64,000 bases of DNA, from positions 806,001 through 870,000 of the forward strand of contig NC_091034.1 in NCBI RefSeq assembly GCF_041296385.1, given 5' to 3'. The notes under the pieces were generated by a model. The model was given only the letters and a program-made list of their open reading frames with translations. It did no database searches and was not told the origin of the DNA. This document shows positions 45,536 through 64,000 of the stretch, piece after piece. The stretch comes from Aphelocoma coerulescens. Its lineage: Eukaryota > Chordata > Aves > Passeriformes > Corvidae. The position numbers and the translations under genes are program-made. The number at the start of each line of letters is the position of its first letter. Within the stretch, counting starts at the first letter, position 1.

Positions 45536-46099
45536 CCCCCCGAGCGCTTGGGTGGTCAGCGGGGCAGCGCCCACGGGGGGCACCCCCAGCCCTGCCCGTC
45601 ACCCCAAAAGCCGCGCTGTCCCCGTGCCTCAGTTTCCCCATGGCTTCCCCAGCCCCACGGGTTCCTTGTCCGGCCCCGCCCTCGGCACACAGGCGATAAG
45701 GGGCTGCGATAAGGAGCCCAAATCCGGGGTGTCCCCCCCCGATCCGGCTCCTCCCGGGCGCCGCTGGACTTTGAGCCGGGATCGAGGCCGGCGCCGCGGC
45801 TGAGACCGACAAACTCGTGACACCCACAGGCCAAAATGCCCCAAAATGGGGTGAAACCCCCCCAAACGGCGGCTTTTGCAGCCCGATGTTGGTGCGCTCG
45901 CACCTCCCACCCGTCCCTTATTATGGTTTGGGGCAGGAAAAAAAAAGTGAAAACCCTTTTTCCGGCGTTTTCCTACCCAGTTATTTGCAGGCTCCGGGCA
46001 GCCGGCGCGGCCGGGCTTTGGCTTCGGGGGAGCGGCGGGGGATGAAAAGGCCAAATTCCTCCTGGGTTTTGCTGGGGAAAGAGGCCCCGGATGGGAAAC

Positions 46100-46500
46100 A
46101 CTCCCGGAGCCGTGTGAAACCCCTTAAAATCCCTGATAACGCCCAAAAAACTTTAAACCCCTTAAAAAGCCCTCTTTAACCCATTTTAAACCCCGTTAAA
46201 ACCCCTAACCCCCCCCCACTTCTAAAATCCCCTTAACCCCCCCCCTAAAAATCCCTAAATAAAAACCCTTAAAAAACATTAAACCCCCCTAAAAAATAAC
46301 TTAAAACCCCTTTAAAGCCCCTAAACCCCCTTACAGACCCTGATAACTCCTTAAAAAACCTTAAAACGACTGAAAAATAAAATCAAAAATCTTTAAACCC
46401 CCTTAACTCCCCCTGAAAACACCTTAAAACCCCCTTTAAAATCCTCTTATAAACCTTTAAATTCCCTTAAAACTCCTAAAAGAGAGGGAAACCCTCTCTC
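46100..46500. repeat. CCCCTTAAAA-like low-complexity tract
   Basis: Irregular repetition of AAACCCC and CCTTAAAA words over about 400 nt (for example TTTAAACCCCTTAAAAAGCC and AACATTAAACCCCCC). It lies just beyond the EPHA2 3' end. A similar AACCCC-rich tract occurs in an EPHA2 intron at 50940-51420. Confidence 0.75.
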
Positions 46501-46559
46501 TGTGCCCCCCAAATTCCCTCAATCTCTGTGAACCGGTGGGAAAACACAATATTCTAGAA

Positions 46560-47105
46560 AACAAAAAAGCACATATTTTTATTCAAAAACCCCACGAAAA
46601 TCCCCATAAATCCCTGAAAAAAAGGGGGACAAAAGCATCCGAGGTTTTTTTTTTTCAAATTTCCCCCTTTTCTTCTTTCCCAAACCTGAAACGACCTTTA
46701 ATTCCTCGCAATAAATATACAAAAATAGAATAAATTAGGTTAAAAAATACAAGGCAACACTGGCAGATCAGCGTTAAAAGGGAACAAAACCACCCAAAAA
46801 CCCGGTGGGAGAGGAATAAATAGGGAGAAAAAAAAGCAAAAATAAATCAGTTTTGGGACTGAGCCCTTTTTTTCTTGAAATGTGGGGGAAAAATAAGAAG
46901 AAAAATCCCTCCCCCAGCTCCAAACGAGCTTGAAATTCCACTTTTTTAGGGGGGAGGGCAGGGGCAGCACCCGTTTCATCCCCAAGCACGGGGACAGTAT
47001 CGATAATAACACTATTAAAAAAAACCCTTAATAATTACAGAAATAATAAATAAACCCCTCGGGGAGGAGGGGGGGTCTTCATGTGGTGTTCTGGGGTGTT
47101 TGGGG
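46560..47105 (-). other. EPHA2: EPHA2 3' UTR with AATAAA signal
   Basis: Follows the TGA at 47106-47108. A minus-strand AATAAA (TTTATT at 46578-46583) sits about 525 nt beyond the stop and is the likely poly(A) signal; cleavage near 46560 inferred. Confidence 0.6.
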
Positions 47106-58276
<11,171 letters not shown>

Positions 58277-58480
58277 GGCGGGGCGGATTTGGGGGGTCCC
58301 GGCGCGCCCCACGAGCGGCGGCCCCGCGGGGTGTGCGGGGGGTGTGGGGCGCGGGGCCGCGCGCCCGCTCCTGTTCATTCATGCCCCGCTGACGTCACCG
58401 GCCACGCCCGCTCTTAAAGGCGCAGGAGCCGCTCCCAGTACGCACCAGTACGGCACTGGGAGGGCGCGCGCCCGAGGGTG
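58277..58480 (-). promoter_or_regulatory. EPHA2: EPHA2 promoter with perfect CRE
   Basis: CpG-rich sequence upstream of the EPHA2 ATG. TGACGTCA, a perfect CRE palindrome, lies at 58390-58397, about 114 bp above the ATG. GC-rich boxes surround it and no TATA box is obvious. Confidence 0.55.
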
Positions 58481-58800
58481 GGACGCGGCCGGGTGGAGGA
58501 GAGGGGGGGTGTGGGAGCCCCCCAAGGTGGGGCACGGCCCTGGAGGGGGTTTGGGGGTCCCGCAGCCCCGCGGGGACCCCCTGGGCCCGGCCCCGAAGGG
58601 GTGAACGCGCCCCCCCCCCCCGCCCCCTCCCCTTTCATTCATGAATCGGCGTGGGAAGGGCGGGGGGGCGGCAGCCAATGGCTGCAGGGGGCGGGGCCAC
58701 GCGGTTACTACCGGCCACGCCCCCCGCCCACCAGTTCGATACTGGGGGGTTTTGGGGGGGGACCGGTTTGGGGGGGCTGCCCGGCCCCCTCGGGCCCCAG
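58481..58800. other. CpG-rich spacer upstream of EPHA2
   Basis: GC-rich, no ORF recognised. Two similar segments containing ATTCATGAATCGGC and CAATGGCTGCAGGGGGCGGG may be part of a CpG island. GCCAATGG at about 58674 is a CCAAT-box match. Confidence 0.45.
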
Positions 58801-59450
58801 CGCCCCAAATCCTCAGCACCATCGTCCTCATGATCCCGCAGCAGCCCAAATCCCACAGCAGCCCAAATCCCACCGCACCCCAAATCCCACAGCACCCCAA
58901 ATCCCACCACCCCAGCACCCCAAATCCCGCAGTACCCCAACTGCTGCACCATCAACAGCACCCCAAATCCCGCAGCGCCCCCAATCCCATCACCCACAGC
59001 ACCCCAAATCCTGCACCATCCGTTGCACCCCAAATCCCATAGCGCCCTAATCCCATGAATTCCAGCACCTCAAATCCCGCAGCAGCCCTGTCCCCGTGAT
59101 CACGCAGCACCCCAAATCCGGCATCTCCCATAGCACCCCAAATCCCACAGCACCCCCAACCTCTGCAACACCCACAGCACCCCTGTCCCCGTAATCCCTC
59201 TGCAGCCAAACCCCTCAGGATCCACAACAAGCCCAGCACCCCCATTCCATGATCCCAATGAAGCCCCAATCCCCCGGCACCTGCAGCACCCCAAATCCTG
59301 CAGCACCCCCATCCCATCCCCAGGATCCCACTGCACCCCAAATCCCCCAGCACCCCCAAATCTTCATTACCCCCAGCACCCCAAATCCCCGGCACCCCAT
59401 TCACCCCCACTCCCCCCACGCCCCCATCCCAACCCCGAATAGGACGACTC
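58801..59450. repeat. CCCCAAATCCC tandem repeat between EPHA2 and CPLANE2
   Basis: Dozens of CACCCCAAATCCCACAGCA-like words (about 15-20 bp, irregular). In human ARHGEF19 lies between EPHA2 and CPLANE2; nothing like it was seen here. Confidence 0.85.
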
Positions 59451-59546
59451 AAGTCACCCAGGGATCTTTTTCATAGAAAAACGCAGATTTTAGCAAAAGA
59501 GCACCTTTACCCCTCCCAGCCCCCCAAACCCACCCCAAGAGGGGGC

Positions 59547-61909
59547 TCAGATCGGGGGGTCCCCCTCGTCCCCCGGGGTGATGCCGGCGGTCACTTGGTC
59601 GCGCCGCCAGAGCCCCTCGACCAGCGCGTCCAGGACAGGGGCGACCCGGGCCAGCCCCGCCCGGGCCCCGCCGGCCCCCGGGGCTCCCCCCGCCCGCAGC
59701 ACCCGCAGCCCCCACGTCCCCTCGAAGGCCCTCACGTCCCCCTCTGTCACGGCCGCGTGTGGGGCCAGGTCGAATCTGGGGTGGGGAGGGGACACGGGGT
59801 CAAGGGAAACAGCAACACCCTGAAAAATCCCCCAAAAAACACCTAAGATTCAATGGGAGCTGTAAACCCATCGGTGTAATGAGGTGTGAGTGTTCTCTGC
59901 CTGCCCAGGGATTGAGGGATTTGAAATCTGGGGGTGCAAACCTGGTTGTGTGGGGACACGGGGTCAAGGGAGACACCAACACCCCGAAAAATCCCCCCGG
60001 AAACCACCTAAAAAGAAATGGGAATCGTGAATCCATTGGTGTAATGAAGTGTTGCACGTTCTCAGCCTGCTCAGATAACAAGCGCTGAGAAATCTGGGGG
60101 TGCAAAGCTGCCTGGGGGTCAAGGGAGACCCAAAAACTCCCCCCCAAACCCCCTGAAAATAAGCGGGAGTTGTGACCCAAAAGAAAACCCCAAAACCCCC
60201 TAAAAAGTCAATGGGAGTTGAGGACCCGTCGATGCAATGAGTGTTGAACATTCTCAGCTGAACGAGGCATGGAGTGGTTTGAAATCTGGGGGTGCAAACC
60301 TGCTTGGGGGGTGGGGGGCACAGGGTCAAGGGAGGCACCAACACCCCAAAAATCTCCTCTAGGGTGACAAAACCGCCTAAAGCAGGAGCTGTGAACCCAT
60401 CGGTGTAGCGAGTTGTGCACGTTCTCAGCCCGCCGAGATACCAAGCGCTGAGAAATCTGGGGGTGCGAACCCATTTGGGGGGGCGGGGGGAGAGGACACA
60501 GGGGCAGGGAACACCTAAAGAAAACCCCCAAAACCCTGACAAAATCACCAGGAGTCGGGGATCCATCGGTGTAACGAAGTGTGCCCGTTCTCAGCCCCCG
60601 TGATGCCAAGCGCTGAGAACCCCGGGGGCGCAATCCCGCTCCGTGGGGTACCGTCACCCCCCCAGGGAGACACCCCAAAAGGATACTTGGTGCCCACGAC
60701 CACCCTGACGAGGCCGCGGTCCCCGGGGCCCAGCACGCGGCCCATGAGCGCCGGCAGCTCCTCGAAGGACGCGCGGTCCGTGAAGGAGAACAGGAACAGG
60801 GCGGCGTCCGCCTCCTCCTTGCAGGCCTGGGGACGGGGACACCCCCTCACCGCGGGGTCCTGGATGTGTCCCCCACCCCAAAACGTGTCCCCCTCTCACG
60901 GGCAGCAGATGCTCGAACTTCCTGAGCGCTCCGTCGCCGCAGTCCCAGAGGTGCAGCTGGAACAGGACGGGGCGGCCGCTGGCGCGGGGCTTGGCCGGCC
61001 AGAACAGCGTGGTGGCCTCGATCCCTGCGGGGACAGGCGGCACCGTCACCCCCGGGGACCCCCCGTCCCCCCTAGGGGGTACCCAGGGTCTCGTGGTGGG
61101 CGGGGGGCGTGGGGATCCCCGCAGGGTCTCATGGCGGGCGGGGGGCGCGGGGATCTCCCCAGGGTCTCGGGGTGGGCGGGGGGCGTGGGGGATCGCCCCC
61201 AGGGTCTCGTGGTGGGCGGGGGGCGTGGGAATCCCCCCCAGGGGTTACCCAGGGTCTCGTGGTGGGCGGGGGGCGTGGGAATCCCCCCCAGGGGATACCC
61301 AGGGTCTCGTGGTGGGCGGGGGGCGCGGGGATCCCCCCAGGGTCTCGTGGTGGGCGGGGGGCGCGGGGGTCCCCCCCAGGGGGTACCCAGGGTCTCGTGG
61401 TGGGCGGGGGGCGCGGGGGTCCCCCCCAGGGGGTACCCAGGGTCTCGTGGCGGGCGGGGGGCGTGGGGATCCCCCAGGGGTTACCCAGGGCATCGTGGCG
61501 GGCGGGGGGCGTGGGAATCCCCCCCAGGGGATACCCAGGGTCTCGTGGTGGGCGGGGGGCGTGGGAATCCCCCCCAGGACGTACCCAGGGTCTCGTGGTG
61601 GGCGGGGGGCGCGGGGGTCCCCCCCAGCCAGGCCACCAGCGCCGTCTTCCCCACGCCGCTCCGTCCCGCCAGGAAGAGCTTGTAGGTGACCGTGGGCACG
61701 GCCAGGGCGGGCGGCAGCGCCGGGCGCTCCAGCAGACCTGGGGAGGGGGCTCAGGGTGAATCCGGGGGGCTGGCAGCCCGTGCTGGGGGGCGCGGGGGGC
61801 ACTCACCGAACGCTCTCCGCTGGTTCTTGTGGAGGATGGAGTCCAGGTAGGGGCGGCCGGCGGGGGACAGGAGCCAGCCCGGCTCCAGCTCCCGGTCCTG
61901 CTCTGCCAT
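59547..61909 (-). CDS. CPLANE2: CPLANE2 (RSG1) Rab-like small GTPase of ciliogenesis
   Basis: REM2/Rab-like GTPase that works with the CPLANE complex (FUZ, INTU, WDPCP) at the basal body. Exons in transcript order: 61909-61807, 61737-61585, 61024-60900, 60826-60687, 59775-59547; phases agree, 249 codons (human 258). Motifs: LHKNQRRAFGLLERP, P-loop AGRSGVGKTALVAWLGG, HHETLGIEATTLFWPAK switch region, WDCGDGALRKFEH (G3), LFLFSFTDRASFEELP, VVVGTKFD (G4), C-terminus LVEGLWRRDQVTAGI. The lone acceptor just before the start codon (CCCCAG, exon top 61920) implies an upstream untranslated exon. The donor of the P-loop exon was set at 61585 (G|GTACGT) because it joins in phase; many look-alike donors follow in the intron. 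Confidence 0.93.
59776..60650. repeat. Tandem array in the last CPLANE2 intron, resembling the 3' splice site
   Basis: About five diverged units of roughly 130-190 bp. Each has, on the minus strand, a segment like GACCCCGTGTCCCC and CACCCCCAGATTTC, which resembles the true acceptor and first exon bases (CCCCACCCCAG|ATTCGACC). Plus-strand landmarks: AAATCTGGGGGTGCAAACCT near 59926, 60090, 60281 and 60453. Confidence 0.8.
61075..61630. repeat. Tandem array next to the CPLANE2 P-loop exon, copying its 5' splice site
   Basis: About twelve units of 35-50 bp containing GGGTCTCGTGGTGGGCGGGG and, in most, a following GCGTGGGAATCCCCC. On the minus strand each reads CCACGAGACCCTGG|GTA, the end of the P-loop exon plus a candidate donor. 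The unit nearest the exon overlaps its coding end. Confidence 0.9.
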
Positions 61910-62664
61910 GGCCCCCGGCCCTGGGGACGGGAAGAGCCCCCCCTTCCCCCATGGGACCACTGCACCCCGCAGCTGTGGGGTCCCCTTCTGACCCCACCCC
62001 TCCATGGGGTCCCTGAAACATCCCCCTGAGGCCCAGCATCCTCCCACGGGGTCCCCAGAACCACCGATGGGGTCCCCGACTCCCGTCTTTGGGGGTGTCT
62101 GACCCCCTTCCATGGGGTCCGTGCCCTCCCCATGGAGTCCCTGCATCCTCCCATGGGATCCCTCACTCGCCTCTGGGGTCCCAAAGCCCTCTCTGGGGTC
62201 CCTCTGTGGGGTCCCACCACCCTCCCATGGGTTTCCTGACGCCACCATGGGGGTCTCTGTGCCCCCTGCACCCCATCACAAGGTCCCTGACCCCCCCAGT
62301 AGGATCCTGCCCCCACCCCCAGAGTCCCTGCACCCCCTCCCGGGTCCCACCACCTTCCCATGGGTCCCCTGCCCCTCTCGGATCCCCGTGCCCCACTTCG
62401 GGGTCCCTGACCCCCCTCAGTGTCCCACAGGGGGTCCCTGACAGCCCCACACGGAGTCCCTGCACTCCTTCATGGGGTCCCTGCCACCTCCACGGGCTCT
62501 GTGCCCACCCAGGTGACTCCGTGCCCCCACAACATTTAAGAGGGGAAGATTTCGGCCCCGTGTCTCCCTCCCCGGACCCCCTGCCCCCCCAAATCCCTCC
62601 CATGTGTTGCCCCCCACACCGATTTTCCCGCGCGGGCCCTTTAAGACGCGGCCCCGCCGCTCAC
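61910..62664 (-). other. CPLANE2 5' intron with degenerate repeat
   Basis: From the acceptor at 61920/61921 to the donor near 62664. 62060-62520 carries irregular CCATGGGGTCCCTG-type words. No other gene recognised. Confidence 0.6.
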
Positions 62665-62720
62665 CTGAGGCCGCTTCCGCCTCGCCGTGACGTCACGAGA
62701 AGGGGCGGGGCACCACGGAA
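62665..62720 (-). promoter_or_regulatory. CPLANE2: CPLANE2 first exon and promoter with perfect CRE
   Basis: A minus-strand donor CCTCAG|GTGAGC at 62664/62665 and an ETS-like GCGGAAGCGG lie just below TGACGTCA at 62688-62695. CpG-rich, no TATA box. Exact start site inferred. Confidence 0.5.
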
Positions 62721-62859
62721 GCCACGCCCCAATAACTGCGCGTGCGCGGGTGGCCCGGGGGGACGCGCAGCGCGACCCCGACCCGGCGGGTTCGGGGGGG
62801 TCCCGAGTTCCAGCCCCCCCGGCTCCGGGGCCCCCATCCCAAATTACTGGCACTCGGAT

Positions 62860-63530
62860 GGTTTGGGGTCCCCCATCACCAGCGCTGGCGGGATGTGGGG
62901 TCCCCATCTGCCAGTTTTCCCGGGCTTTGGAGCCCTCATCCCTAATTCCTGACACTGGAATGCTTTGGGGTCCAGCATCTCCCCCACACTGACAGGACAG
63001 GGGGTCGCAATTTCCAGCCCCAGCAGGCTCTAGGATCCCCATCTCCAACAGGCTGTGGGATCCCCAGTTCCCAGCACTGGCACGATTTGGGGTTCTCACC
63101 ACCAATTTCCAGCCCCAGCTGGCTGTGGGGTCCCTATCCCCAGTTTTCAGCCCCAAAAGGTTTTGGGGTTCCCAGTTCCCACTGCTGGGAGGCTTCGGCA
63201 TCCCCAGTTACCATCTCCAGCAGTCCTTGGGATCCCCGTTCTGAATTTCCATCCCTAACAAGGTTTGGTGTCCGCAGATCCCAGTGCAGACAGGCTTTGG
63301 GGTCCCCATCCCTAATTCCCAACCCTGGCAGGACCTGGGCTCCCCATGCCCAGTTCCCAGCCCTGGCAGGCTTTGGAGTTCCAATCCCCAATTTCCACCC
63401 CAAAGAGGGTTTGGGATCCCTGAATTCCCACCTCCAACAGGATTTAGGCTCCTCAGTTTCCAACCCGAACAAGCTTTGGGGTCCCCATCCCCAATTTCTG
63501 GCTCCAGGAGGCTTTAGAGTCCCAAATTTC
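62860..63530. repeat. Tandem repeat upstream of CPLANE2
   Basis: About a dozen units of 40-60 bp with GGCTTTGGGGTCCCCATCCC and CCAATTTCCAGCCC-type words. No coding sequence. Confidence 0.85.
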
Positions 63531-63689
63531 CTGTGCCTCCCCTCCACAGCTCCAACATCCCCTGGCACAAATATTTCCTTTTTCTTACCCAAAAAGACCC
63601 CAAACCCCCCCTTTCACCCCCAAACCTGTGGGAAATTCCCCTCCACGTCATTCCCACCCCGCCCCTCCCCAAAAGCACCAACCATCCGC

Positions 63690-64000
63690 TTCTTTTCCTT
63701 TTTATTTGTTAAACCACTAAAAATTCGTCGGGATGGGGGGGAGGGACCCCCATGAGCCCCCCCAAATGTACACAAGATTTTAAGTTTCACCGGAATCGCT
63801 CCCCACTCCTGCGCTCGGCCCGGGAATGCCGGCGGGGGACACCTGAGTGGCGGGGGGGACACCTCGCTCACAGCACCAGCGGCTCCCGCGGGGTTTGGGG
63901 GGCAGGGATCGGAATTTGGGGTGAATCTCTCGTTAACGGCACAGAACATGCGTTTACCCGACCGCAGGGAGGGATCGGCCGCTCGCTGGGACCCCGGGAG
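63690..64000 (-). other. Possible 3' UTR of a minus-strand gene running off the window
   Basis: An AATAAA on the minus strand (TTTATT at 63701-63706) precedes unique-looking DNA at the window edge. In human FBXO42 is the next minus-strand gene, but no FBXO42 coding sequence is visible, so the gene is not named. Confidence 0.3.

Larger units (their letters stand above)
44911..46559. other. Gene-free interval between CLCNK and EPHA2
   Basis: In human FAM131C lies here; none of its remembered sequence was seen in any frame. The interval holds a CpG-rich part with a G-rich tandem repeat (45425-45535) and a C/A-rich low-complexity tract (46100-46500). Confidence 0.55.

Noticed and set aside
46100..46500. 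Interstitial telomere array
   Set aside because: Words are CCCCTTAAAA-like, not TTAGGG/CCCTAA.
63614..63949. A 111-codon minus frame near the right edge as FBXO42
   Set aside because: No Kelch or F-box sequence seen; overlaps the AATAAA and repeat sequence.

Overview
The window is vertebrate nuclear DNA, most likely from a bird. It contains seven recognisable features of that kind of genome: GC-rich sequence, compact genes with very short introns, several CR1-type LINE fragments, and the gene order SPEN(+) / ZBTB17(-) / HSPB7(-) / CLCNK(+) / EPHA2(-) / CPLANE2(-), which matches human 1p36.13. From memory the same block lies on a microchromosome in chicken (chr 21); the high GC and dense minisatellites fit that. 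Species cannot be told from the sequence.

Layout. 1-17.2 kb: the 3' five-sixths of SPEN (end of RRM4, the giant internal exon, the SPOC exons and 3' UTR). 17.2-24.4 kb: intergenic DNA between the convergent 3' ends of SPEN and ZBTB17, filled by a minisatellite built of alternating inverted blocks with five foldback elements. 24.4-36.5 kb: ZBTB17 (MIZ-1), complete, 14 coding exons, three introns expanded by private tandem arrays. 38.7-39.4 kb: HSPB7, three exons, N-terminus uncertain. 40.0-44.9 kb: one CLCNK-type chloride channel gene, 19 coding exons, 687 codons. 44.9-46.6 kb: no gene recognised. 46.6-58.3 kb: EPHA2, complete, 17 coding exons, 974 codons. 59.5-62.7 kb: CPLANE2 (RSG1), complete, five coding exons. 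62.7-64 kb: tandem repeats and perhaps the 3' end of another minus-strand gene.

The genes are not one pathway: SPEN and ZBTB17 are nuclear transcription regulators, HSPB7 a cardiac small heat-shock protein, CLCNK a renal-type chloride channel, EPHA2 an ephrin receptor kinase and CPLANE2 a ciliogenesis GTPase. I built exon models by matching translated exons to remembered human proteins and requiring compatible splice phases; every model closes in frame.

The most unusual content is non-coding. Almost every intron and spacer carries its own short-period tandem repeat. Three stand out: the stacked inverted-repeat minisatellite between SPEN and ZBTB17; a 51-bp repeat in a ZBTB17 intron that keeps register for 32 units; and two arrays in CPLANE2 whose units look like copies of the adjacent 5' splice site and 3' splice site. 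Human neighbours FAM131C, ARHGEF19 and SRARP were not found.
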